Assembly (NCBI GenBank): GCA_905250025.1
Contig: CAJNOJ010000006.1
Span: forward strand, 186,001-250,000
DNA: 64,000 nt
Direction: 5' to 3'
Source of the DNA: Adineta ricciae
Lineage: Eukaryota > Rotifera > Eurotatoria > Adinetida > Adinetidae
The translations under genes and the position numbers were made by a program. Under the pieces are notes generated by a model. That model made no database searches, was not told the DNA's origin, and saw only the letters and a list, made by a program, of their open reading frames with translations. This document shows, piece by piece, positions 1-10,435 of this stretch (position 1 is its first letter; every line of letters starts with the position of its first letter).

Positions 1-45
1 CGATTCGGGAAACAAAATGAATGTTTGTAAACTTTCTCTATTTAG

Positions 46-327
46 AACTGTGCTGTGGCTGTTGTCGGAAAGGATACACCATTTGCTATCTTAAATGATG
101 TACGCGTTGATACTTATTTGAAAGCCATCGAAGGTGACGAACGTGCTCCTCAAGCACAAGATGACACTTTAGTAAGCAGAATAGCCAATCAACAACTGAA
201 AGAAATACATGTGATCATATCATTTTAGGTTACTGGTGAAGATGACTTACCACCTCCTCCACCTGGTGGCGCTGGTGGAACTGTCGATCCACGGGTAGTT
301 GTTGCAACGGAACGTATGGAATCGTAA
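46..327 (+). CDS. 3' end of an unrecognised gene (partial)
   Basis: Two terminal exons are visible, 46..171 and 229..327, separated by a 57-nt intron (172..228). A TTTAG acceptor at 41-45 shows that more exons lie upstream of the window. The visible product ends with an acidic, proline- and glycine-rich segment (DDLPPPPPGGAGG) and the tail VVVATERMES. I do not recognise the family and see no domain. The gene is followed at 158 bp by VTA1 on the same strand, so it could be the upstream member of a co-transcribed group. Exon phase is consistent across the intron. Confidence 0.6.
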
Positions 328-485
328 ACATAATTGAAAAAGAAAAATCTTAGTTGAAATCGTTATTTGTTAAACATGAACATGATTTTTTAAAAACAAA
401 AGAAAAATTCTTTTTTTGTTCTTCTTCTACTTCAACTTCTCTGCCTCTGTTTTTTAGATCGAAAACAGTCTTGTACAATAGGACT

Positions 486-1542
486 ATGTCGGTATTGGAT
501 ACTTTAGCATCACAAATTCCTCAGGAATTGCGTGTTAAACTCATGCAACACTTCGGCATCGCAAAAGAGTATGAAAAAAATCCAGAAACCATATCAATTA
601 CATACTATTGTTTAATGTACATTGCTAATGAAGCATTTAAACTTCAAAAGGAAAAACAGTTCGTTTCAAACGTTCTCGATTATCTCGAAAGTGTGAGTAT
701 AAAGAAGCGCTGTTCAAGCAAGAAAGTGAGCTCCTTCGTATTTAGACCAAACGAAACAATCCACATGACGAAATCATTAAATCAATGGCCACCGGCCAAG
801 CAACCATCGAAGAGTTAATTACTGTTCTGGTCGGTGAAACCAATGAAGCCGAAGATGAAGAAGTTAGAAGTGCAGAACAGTTACGTTTACTTATGAGAAA
901 ACATTATACTGTTGGTGGCCTAACAGATGTTCTATCTGTTTTTGGACCGGTGAAAGATGATGTAAGTCTGGAAAAGAAAATCGCTGCCCATCGTCATGTT
1001 TTAAATTAATCTTTTCTATCGGTATAGTTTGCAACACTAGGTAAAATCGCTAAATCACGAGCAGTGGCTATTTTTCGTGAATTGAAAAGTGGTGGAGGTG
1101 CTGCAGCCAGTGGTGGCGCTGGTTCATCAGGAATGAAACCACGTAAGAAACCTGTCTGGAGTATGAAAGTCCTTTAGGTAAACTTTAAATTGATTTAGCT
1201 GAACATAATACCAGTGCTGGTGCTCGCGCATCTTCACCTTCGAAACCACCATCAGCAACAGCAGCAGCACCACAACCACAAATGCCGCAAGTACCGTCAT
1301 ACTATGACCAAAGTGGTAGTCATAAAAGTAAATACACGCAGATCTTTTAATGAACGATCTGTGAGACATAAGATGTAAACGAATTGAATGCATTTTATTT
1401 TCTAGGCGTTCCATTCGATACTATCAGTCAAGCACAGAAACTATGCCGTTATGCTAATTCTGCTCTCGAACATGAAGATGTAGCGACTGCAATAAAAAAT
1501 TGTGAAGAAGCTATCCGATTACTTCGTCCCTATAATAATTAA
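486..1542 (+). CDS. VTA1: VTA1/LIP5, ESCRT-III/VPS4 cofactor
   Basis: VTA1 activates the VPS4 ATPase that disassembles ESCRT-III on endosomes. Five exons join in phase: 486..692, 746..961, 1028..1142, 1199..1327, 1406..1542, giving 267 aa (human about 307). The N-terminal helical region shows family signatures: IAKEYEKNPETISITYYC, then LRKHYTVGGLTDVLSVFG. A low-complexity Gly/Ala/Pro linker follows. The C-terminal dimerisation domain contains ISQAQKLCRYANSALEHE and ends LRLL-type in RPYNN. The start ATG is 27 bp after a TTTTTTAG acceptor, which could be cis or SL trans-splicing. Introns are 53-78 nt. Family assignment is by recognised sequence similarity along the whole protein. Confidence 0.9.
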
Positions 1543-1979
1543 GAATATTGATCGACAATTTTGAACTAAAACGATACTATCCATCCTCATTCTGTTTATT
1601 CATTCTCTTCATTGTCACTCTTTCTACATTTTTCTTTTCTCCTCTTTTTCTTTGAAATGATGCTTGTATAGCAAAAGAACAACAGTAACCCTGGAACATC
1701 GAGCTCTTCTGTCGATTATTAAACGGGCAGATTTTATTTTATTCCTGCTAAAGAACAAAACAAAGAATTTTTCTGTGCCTTATTCGATGCAACCATGTTC
1801 TTTATCGGTGAAACATACGAAACACAAAATAAAGCGTTAATTCTCGTAATGACGCATCATGAATGATTCATTCTCGCTCGCCCATCATATTTATATATAT
1901 ATATACATATAAACAAAATATTTTTATTAACAGTTCTGTGTATTTGTAGATCGTCTTTAACGTTAACATTCGAGTAATT
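1543..1979. other. intergenic, VTA1 to FIS1
   Basis: No gene seen. A short open tail at about 1675-1722 (preceded by TATAG and ending in TAA) could be an alternative last exon of VTA1 but has no independent support. A TTTGTAG acceptor lies about 30 bp before the FIS1 start. Confidence 0.5.
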
Positions 1980-2715
1980 ATGGAAGAAACTGAATTGTTA
2001 TTAGATGACGTTCTTTCGCCAGCTGAAATTGAACGCTATCGTGCCGTTTACGAGAAAGCCAAAGAAGCGAATCAAGTAACCGATGAAAACAAATTCTCGT
2101 TCGCTTACTGCCTCGTGCGAAGTAAAGCCAAGCCTGATGTCCGTGCTGGTCTTTCGTTACTTCGAGAATTATATGACGGAACGAAAAGCGACGAGATTAA
2201 ACGTGATTATATCTACTACTTAGCTTTCGGTAAGATCTCTTCGGAAATCGATTCGGCATCAGCTACATTTTACTGTTTAGGCAATGCTCGATTGGGTGAA
2301 TTCGAAGCAGCATTGAAGTTTCTCGATGCAATTCTTCATCTCGAACCCGGTAATCATCAAGCAAAAAAATTGAAAGACGAAGTTACACGACGTATGGATC
2401 GTGACGGATGTATGCCAATAGAATTTGTATAGAATCAAAGAAAGACTAGATGAGTTTTAGATGTTGGCATGGGCATTGCTGCAGGTGCAGGTGCATTACT
2501 TATCGGAGGTAAGAGGACGAGTCGTGCGCTTTGTCGTACTAGAATTTGCATTACTCTAGGAGTAGGAGGATTATTATTTGCTGGAGGTAAGAATGAGATT
2601 GCAAATTCTAAGAACACTTTCGCAATCAGTTGAATCTGTTCGAATGATAGAATAGAAAATAAATGTGTTCTTTTTAGGTCTAACGGCTGCTGCTATAGCT
2701 CTTTTGAAGAAATGA
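1980..2715 (+). CDS. FIS1: FIS1, mitochondrial/peroxisomal fission receptor
   Basis: FIS1 is a tail-anchored outer-membrane TPR-like adaptor in mitochondrial and peroxisomal fission. Five exons join in phase: 1980..2229, 2281..2409, 2461..2508, 2560..2586, 2678..2715, giving 163 aa (human 152). Family signatures are FSFAYCLVRSKAKPDVRAG, RDYIYYLAFGNARLGEFE and LEPGNHQAKKL. The last three small exons encode the tail anchor, a Gly/Ala/Leu-rich membrane segment, followed by the basic end LLKK. Three of the four introns are 51 nt. The anchor is absent from simple open frames because it is split over 27-48 nt exons. Confidence 0.93.
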
Positions 2716-2871
2716 TTTATTATTCTGGGCGATTTAAATGTTGTTTGTCGCGCACAAAAATAATTCCGATTGCTTTATATATAAGTGTATACATATAAAA
2801 TCCTATATTTTATTTAATATCGACGTTTTTTTTCTTTTAATAAAAAACTTTTCTAAATAAAAACAAATACT

Positions 2872-4104
2872 TTAACAAATTTTATATGGTGCTCTCCATT
2901 TCGGGCCAGTTACTTGATGAACACCACGACAATACATATATAGATTCGAATATTCATTCAGTCGTCGATAACTCGCCCATTGACTGAAACCACTCGGAGA
3001 GCGAACAAGTACGTCACATTCGCCTAAGAAGTAAAATTCTGCTATCACTTTCAGAAAACCAGCTTGTAGTGTTTTGTCTGATTCTTTTCCTCGGTCATAG
3101 CGATCGATATGAATGATCGGACCAAATATACTTAATATGCGCTTGCTGTCATAGTGTCGATAGATATCATTGATAACTTTAAGGGAATCGCTCGTGACAA
3201 ATATCGAAGAATTGCGCGAGGTTAAATTGCGATCGATAAATTCGATCATATCGCGTCCTAGGGATTGTCGAAAGGGACGTTTTTCGTCTTCGGGTATGGT
3301 AGGATTTTGACCAAGACGGACATGCATACATATGATTGACTGACTGGAAATTTGCGCAGCTCTTGCAAATAGTCGATCGATTTGATTAATGACGATTGAT
3401 GTTGGCTTGAACAGAAGTTCGAAAATGAACGAAAAGAAAGTGTGCGCATTCGAATGATTAGATTGTAGATTAATCTGGGATCTAACTCGTCGAAAAAATG
3501 GATTTTGTAAAGTTTGTGTAATATAATCATCATTGGTAGTAAGAAATATTTCATCATGCTTTGCCCACAGTTGACGTAAATCAATCGTTGTAAGTTTTGG
3601 ATATAATTCATCAGCATAATCGTCATGTATTAGGTCTAACATTAGAGGAGGCTTTCGTGGATTTCTGTGAGAATTTCGTGTCCAATCGATTAGATTGGGT
3701 AGAAGAAAGTGTGATAAATCACAAGGATATTGCATATCGATAGTAAAACGACGTTCTAATAAAGCGGCGAGAATGTATGTGGAGACAATTCCACGCACAC
3801 GGTCACCCCATCCGCCACAATATTTTGAGCAAAAGTAAGTGAGATTTTGAGTGGCTGTTGATTGAATATGACGTAGTTTAGTAATATTAATATAAGAAAA
3901 TTGTTGACCGAGGTAGATCAGACGTTGATTTAGTCGTGATTTGAATACAGAGGCGTCTTCTTCGTACAAAACTTTGCGTGTACTCGGGCAGATAGTTGGT
4001 TTACTGGAAGTTATACCATTGGTATACAAAAATAAATATGCGAGAGCTGATAATGACATTGATATCAAACATAAAAGAGGTAGCGTAAAATAACGTCGTA
4101 GCAT
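2872..4104 (-). CDS. type II Golgi fucosyltransferase-like glycosyltransferase
   Basis: Single exon, 410 aa. Residues 5-27 form a hydrophobic signal-anchor after MLRR, so a type II Golgi or ER membrane enzyme is expected, with a lumenal catalytic domain. Visible blocks fit the GT-B fucosyltransferase superfamily (FUT8, NodZ and plant GT37 relatives): CGGWGDRVRGIVSTYILA near residue 95, an HVRLGQ motif near 265 that resembles the GDP-fucose-binding HxRxGD region, and VRSPSGFSQWAS near 375. Several N-glycosylation sequons (NIT, NLT, NHS, NSS) occur in the lumenal part. Acceptor and linkage cannot be read from the sequence. The lack of introns among intron-rich neighbours may reflect a family expanded by retroposition, which is inference. 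Confidence 0.65.
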   Translation of the reverse strand: MLRRYFTLPLLCLISMSLSALAYLFLYTNGITSSKPTICPSTRKVLYEEDASVFKSRLNQRLIYLGQQFSYINITKLRHIQSTATQNLTYFCSKYCGGWGDRVRGIVSTYILAALLERRFTIDMQYPCDLSHFLLPNLIDWTRNSHRNPRKPPLMLDLIHDDYADELYPKLTTIDLRQLWAKHDEIFLTTNDDYITQTLQNPFFRRVRSQINLQSNHSNAHTFFSFIFELLFKPTSIVINQIDRLFARAAQISSQSIICMHVRLGQNPTIPEDEKRPFRQSLGRDMIEFIDRNLTSRNSSIFVTSDSLKVINDIYRHYDSKRILSIFGPIIHIDRYDRGKESDKTLQAGFLKVIAEFYFLGECDVLVRSPSGFSQWASYRRLNEYSNLYMYCRGVHQVTGPKWRAPYKIC

Positions 4105-6064
4105 TTCTTCTCGTATAAAAATGAGCTATTTGATACTGATATGTCTGACACACGCTTGTCATCCGTTGTAACTGATCTAGATCAAAGAATAATCGATTAA
4201 CTAACAAGAATTGTCTATATCACTACTTGACCACTTAGTGAGAACAGTTCTAAAAATGAAAATAATTATCAGATCAAGGCCATTGATTTAGTGTTGAAAG
4301 CAGCGTTGTTATTCATCTAATGAAAAACGACTTAAAATTTACAACGACCATGCAGTTTTATATCTACTTAGTTGTTCTTAAGATATGTTGTTCGAGCGCA
4401 CGCATAAGATAACAATTTATAGTCAATAAGTGTCACTCAGAAATCAAATTCATCGGCTAGAACGCTAACATATTAAGCTGAAAAAAGAGTTTTTTAAAGT
4501 TTGACGACACCTACGCGAATATTAGATTTCCTAGACGAATATTCCCTTTCAGATTAGTTCGTAGCATGACTTAGAGTAAAGTGGCATAACTGTAAAGTAT
4601 TTTCGTGATTTTTTTAGTACTACCCTCACAAATAATCTTCAAAGTATGTTTTTTACAGGGATACGTGTCACCGATTATAGCTTACGATCTGCTGAATTGG
4701 TATGTGCCAGAATTTTTCTCTAATATTATTTCACTAATGAGAGCAGTTAATTATAATTATGCTCAGTAGAAAAACAAGGATTTATCCAATTGCCCTCGAT
4801 GAAGTACTTGGTAAACAGGTAAAAAATATACACCTGCGAGTTAAATTCAGATTATTCTTGCAAAGACCGGTAGAGCAACAGCTACTGTACCTAAATCTCA
4901 AATTTCATGAAAAAATACTCAGATTTAAAAAAGCTATACGAAATACAAAAGCAGCGATGGAAAAAACCTATATAATTATTCGACTTTACTCTACGGGATT
5001 CATAGAATAACAGTAAAGAATATTTTTTTCGAAGTCTATAGGTAAACAGCCTTGAGCTGTCGACACTTCCTCATTTGTCAATAGAATCTAAAATAGTCTC
5101 AAATTTGAATGTCGAAGCTGTTACCTACCTTCAAAACATATAATCAAAGTCTGCTCGCGCGTAGAAAGGTCACCTATGCATATCACTAAAACATAAGAAC
5201 ATATTTACCGATCATTGAATGATTGTAAAACATACACAAGTATATCCGATTTCTAGACATAAAGATAGAGGGCAGATCCGAGTGTCGGCAAGATTCTAGA
5301 AAGTGAGCTTCCGTATAATAACTAAGCGTTTCACTTTTCACTGTTAAAAAAGTTTTACATGAATATGGATACGTCTCGCTTGATAATTGGCGCGAAAATA
5401 TACGATAGCTCAATTTCGAACTAAGATATGACTAAGTGTTTACGATCAGCTAACATCCTACGAAGAGGTATGCATCAAAAGGCATATTGCGTAAGAAAGT
5501 ATTTCTTTGACGTATGAAAAGCAAATATTAGCTATATGTATTAATTTCTAAACCAGTTTTAAAATCAACTCAATCTCTCGAATGTATGCGATCTCAATAC
5601 ATCCGTACCGAATTTACACTATTTATTCTGGTAGAGGTAATTAAATTCACGTATGCTTAGGCATTCAAGTAAATTTTACTTTGCATAGATTTTAACATAC
5701 GCAGAACATGTGATACTTTCGTCATCGGATTGACAGCGTTAAAACGTTGACGAATCACGATAAATACGATCGTGATTATCTCTGTTGAAGTGTCTCTAAT
5801 TATTTAGTAATACGTATGAGATTTCGTAACTCAGCCATTCTCTTTACTGGCGATAATAGCGGTGATTTGCTTCATGAGAAATTATTTTCTCGTTTCTCTA
5901 TCCTTGCTCAGCTTTTTTTTAGAACAACAGAGAAAAACAAATTTTTTGCTTCCGTTGCACCATAAACATCATATTAAATAAATTACTCGATTAAATACAA
6001 GTTCAAAAATTCATATAAATACTCGCGCATATCTTTTTCGATGCAGTAGAATCCTTTAGACTGA
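4105..6064. other. intergenic, no gene recognised
   Basis: About 2 kb of AT-rich sequence. Short open frames exist (for example 4759-5010) but none has family similarity, splice context or a plausible neighbour relation. It contains the 5' flanks of the two flanking genes. Confidence 0.5.
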
Positions 6065-6654
6065 TTGTTTTCAGAAAAAAAATCTATTAATTATGTTTTC
6101 ATTGAAGAAATGAATCTAACGAAATACTATACATTATTCATTATCATCACTTGGTGTACAATTTTACATCTCGTCATCAATGTGTGTGTCTATCGAAGAT
6201 TTTCTTCTCTAAAACATCAGTTATCATGCGTGATCGTTGGGTTCAATGTTGATCCTATTACTATCCTTATTGAATCACCACACACCTCACTTGTTTGTAC
6301 TGACATCTTGGTCGGTGCCAAAACAGGAAATAATGAATTTGATCAATTATTACTTGCTACTGTCCTAGATGAACAAAATCAACCGGTGGTCAACGTTTCA
6401 GTCCATTACAGTTATTTGATTATTCATCAGTAACGACTGTTCGTTATACAAATCGTTCTGGTCATGTCAAATTTGATTATTTACCACGAGATTCTTGTGG
6501 ATTTGTCGAAGCAATCTGTCCGATCTCTAAACGTTACACATTCATGGAGATAAACACTCGCCGTGATCGAAGCGTAACTCTCATTTTAAAAGAAAAGGTA
6601 TCAATTGATTATGAGGAATATGATCCGTTCGATCAGGGTTATTATGCCGTATAA
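6065..6654 (+). pseudogene. carboxypeptidase-regulatory-like membrane protein, frameshifted
   Basis: The first frame (6065-6433) encodes a membrane segment near the N-terminus (from about residue 20, LFIIITWCTILHLVINVCV). A beta-sandwich-like region then reads TVLDEQNQPVVNVSVHYSY, typical of carboxypeptidase-regulatory or transthyretin-like folds. It stops at 6431-6433. The matching continuation lies in a different frame from about 6412 to TAA at 6652-6654: SSVTTVRYTNRSGHVKFDYLPRDSCGF, the expected second half of the same fold. No convincing intron joins the frames. The best donor/acceptor pair would make a 26-nt intron, and a 50-nt alternative would remove the most conserved stretch. A recent frameshift or an assembly error is most likely. 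It converges on the glutamate receptor with 71 bp between stops. Confidence 0.55.
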
Positions 6655-6725
6655 TATCGAAGATAGAAAGTGAAATATGTGCTGCGTTATTCTATTTTGA
6701 TCTGTTTTACAAATAAAATGTTCTG

Positions 6726-9700
6726 TCATACATGAGAAGCATGCGCAGGTGTTGATCTGTGAATAAGATTATTTGTATCACTTGTTTGCTGTGTTTCGTC
6801 AGTTTTCGAAAACGTCGTTTTTCTCTCTAAGCGATCGATCGCTGCTGCATGTGATAAACGACGTATACGTTGTTTTTGTAATGGCCAATAATCCACACTA
6901 TTGGCTTTTTCATCAAAATCAATTCCAGTTATGGATATTCTTAAATTTCGTCGCATCACTTCACGAATGTTTTCGTTTAAACGATTGGAATCAAGTTTAG
7001 CTTTGACTAAAAATTCGAGAAAAGCAATAACCATTGCACTGCCAAGACCAATAATCAACACATAGAACATTCCAGCAACGTTTGCTAAGTTTAATGGAGT
7101 GCTTTGTTTGGAATCTTTACTTTTGGAATTTGTACATTCACTTCTTTCATAGTACCATTTCTGTTTCAAACTTGCAAGGAAACCGTTTTCCGTCAATTCT
7201 AAAACAGCTATATTGATTGCTTCACGAAGGTCAGAGCCAAGTGGAGTGCCGATACCATAGCCTTTTGCGTCAATATTTTCTCCAATACGCATTGTATCAC
7301 ATGGTAAACGTTCGTTGACATATTCATTTAGTGTTGATTCGAGAAGTAATGCATATTTACCTTTGGATCGACGAACTTTTTCGATTCCTTCACGATTAGA
7401 TGTCACGAATACATCATTCTCATGTTGTTGCATATAATTCCACATACGTTTGAAAACTGGAATAGTTGATTTATTGAAGAACGACATTGTTGAACCGCCT
7501 TTCAATGTACCATAACGAATTTCTGTTTGTTTCGATAGATCTTCTACAGTTTCAATTGGTGTGACTAGTTTTTCAACAGTCAAGAACGCAGCTAAGTTAG
7601 CCGTGTACGATGAAACAAGAATTAAACTAAAAAACCACCAAGCACTTGTGACTACGCGACCTAAATCATTTGCAATTAAGAAGAGCTGTTTCAAATTAAA
7701 AAATAGCGCAAGTCTACCTGACATTGATCGAGGAAGAAGATCAACACCTTGATGCATAAATGCCGCAAACGAGAAAAATAACGAATTTTGCAATGAAAAT
7801 TTATTTCGTGGACGCGTATCAGTTTCATTTTCAAAATACCATTCATACGACGAAAACCGACTGACAATGAACAAGATGATACTAATCACTAAATAAGAAA
7901 GGATGACGCAAAGCCAAATTTCTGTCGATAGCGGGTCCATAAATGAGAAGACGCCAGGTTTTTGTTTTTCTGGTTTGCGGATCATAATTGATATGCCTAA
8001 TTCAATGAATGGCTTGGAAAAGTCAACCGCTTTTTCACGTGCACCATTAATTGTCAATGATGCAATGGATAGATCAGCTTCACGATTGACTAATGCACCG
8101 ACCATACCATTCCAAACACCTTTTTCAACTTCACTGCCATATTTGGTCTCGATGAGAAATTTATAAGGTAAATGCAGCTTTTCATGACATATAGCATAGG
8201 CTAAATCAACACAGTAACCTTCCACACGAGACGGATCGAGAATAGTACCACGTGGAACGGTTTTTTCAGTTAGTGTATCATTGAAATTTCGTTTCAACAT
8301 TATAAATGGCTCGTCGAATATAGTCACTATTATACGCGTTCGATTGTCATAGATTATTCGTGGACGATACGATGTATTATCGGATATCTAGAGAAGGCAA
8401 GCTGTCAATCATCCAATTCTTTTCGATGTTTGCAACTTACCTGTAGTGTATTTGGTGACTGGAAGACTCCAATGCGACTCGGTAAGTCATTGGCTGTGAC
8501 ACGATAAACATCGAATGTGTAGTTGACTCTTTGGCCGGTTATATTCGAAAGTTGTATATGTCCTGTTAAACCTCGAAATCGGGTTTGGAGTAAATAATTC
8601 AAATAGATATTTCCCGACGACCATGGCTGAATATGCGGACTTCGACAATCAATTCCCGGTGTTAAGTCATTGTAAAACTTTCCTTGCCGATAAACTTTTA
8701 GCTTTTCTCGGATTTTATCGGAAGCCACTAACATTTGATTGACCGTACGCAATAACATTTCCCAAGCATCAGCCAAAATTAGTGAATCAATTGAAAGAAG
8801 ATTCTCCTGTTTCAGTTTTTGAATGTAAGCTTCGCTTGTTCGATTATCGAAATACGATGGTAAAGTGAAGTACGTGACATTAACACCACCGTAGCGAAAA
8901 TAAGTCATATCGAGATATTCAGCATTCAATGAAAATAAGATATAATGATAATCTGATGTTGTCATACCGCGATGCTTGATTTTGTCCATGAACAGGCGAT
9001 AGGTGTCGAACGTCTGAAAATCTAGAACAATATAACGACCGATCGATTTTCGATTGGAATTCATGGATGGTTGATGCGTTATCATTTCGATGTTTTGCAA
9101 TAGATCACAGGAGTCATCTGGATCATCGAGAAATCGACTGAAAATTTTTAAATTCTGCGTTGATGTCAACGTTTGAACGTGCATCAATTGTTTTAAACGA
9201 TGAGCACCATGTGAACCATCGTAGATATAAACAAGTTTTATTATTTGATAACGACGTATTAATGCTACCAATGCCGGAACCATATCCGGCATTAGCGATA
9301 TGGAAAAGTTATTCTTTAGAAAATTATAGTTACTAGTTAGACTAAGGAGTGGTATTTGATATGTCGAGCAAAAATCTGATATCCAGCCAAAGTCATCAAT
9401 GTTTACATAGCCAATTAAAGATATGATTCCATTTGATAGTTGATCGCAGAGCGTTGTCCACGTATCGATGTTTGAATTGTTGAAATCTAATGCATGAAAG
9501 ATTTCTGTGATATTGTACTGAAAACGCCGTTCGAGTTTGTTGAAAGCATATTGCCGAGCTAGAGAATTCATGCGCATATACACTTCACGATCTGATCCAT
9601 AAAACATTGAACCTGTGAGAATCAAAATTAGTACATCATATCAGTTGATTAGAAGGGAAATTCGACTTCTTACCAACCGGTATATTCAAAATTGTTTGTA

Positions 9701-9749
9701 TAGTGTGAATGTGTACAAAAGCAAAACATATTACAAAATAAAAATACAT
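6726..9749 (-). CDS. AMPA/kainate-type ionotropic glutamate receptor
   Basis: Four exons: 9674..9749, 8441..9612, 7718..8387, 6726..7660, for 950 aa. Exon 1 supplies a signal peptide (MYFYFVICFAFVHIHT), exon 2 an amino-terminal (ANF-receptor-like) domain. Ligand-binding halves follow: LTINGAREKAVDFSKPF with the agonist Thr and Arg present (the usual upstream Pro is Ser), and later GST plus LLESTLNEY with the binding Glu. The gate SSYTANLAAFLTVEK is canonical. The pore loop reads SFAAFMHQGVDLLPRS, so the Q/R editing site is His. The protein ends ASHV, a class I PDZ-type ligand (S-x-V). Introns are 61, 53 and 57 nt. The 57-nt intron (7661..7717) has no stop and keeps frame. The gene should encode a synaptic or sensory glutamate-gated channel. 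Confidence 0.93.
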
Positions 9750-10435
9750 AATGGCTGTGTTGAGTACTTTGTTCGTCTTGCTTTGCTCTGGTGTTAACTA
9801 TTCACTGGTTGAGATGTCGCCAAGAACGTGAAACGCGATCATCGCATGTTTTATTCCGCTCGATTAGTGCTCATCGTCTGACTATGGTTCTTTTCTATGC
9901 CGATTTGATGCGATAAGAGAATTCAATACTTATTTTACATTCGTTCTTGTCAACCAATGCATCATCAAGTAACAACATAAGAAGAGAAAATCCAGTTATT
10001 ATTATTAATATATTTCTTTAAGTAGCTGCTTCGCTCAGCACGCAAAATCCTTTTTCTTCGTTCTCTTTCTCCCCTATACAATCCATTATCATTCAAGTAG
10101 AACTCTTATCGAATCGTTGTTACTCTCTCATCTGTCGTCTTCTTCTTTATGTTTAGCCACTCCAATGATTGATCATCAAAGGAACAATATTTTCCTTTGT
10201 GAATGAGAGACAAGAAATCCATACATTATTTCTTGCATGCAAACGAACTATCTCCTCTCTCTCGCTCATGCCTCTTGTCTGTTGACATATTCGGAACAGA
10301 TGTTCAAACGTTCTTAAATCAATGTGACATTAATTTTCGATTCCCCAACGTATAAAAAAAGAGAAAACAATAATCGATTATAACAATAAATATCACGTAA
10401 AATCAAAGTCAAGCGGAGATTAATTAACTTGTTCG
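9750..10435. other. intergenic, 5' flank of the glutamate receptor
   Basis: AT- and pyrimidine-rich sequence with no coding signal. It also contains the 3' flank of ERGIC2 (stop at 10436-10438). No repeat or RNA gene seen. Confidence 0.5.

Noticed and set aside
4759-5010. 83-codon open frame
   Set aside because: No homology or splice context, and composition typical of AT-rich noncoding DNA.
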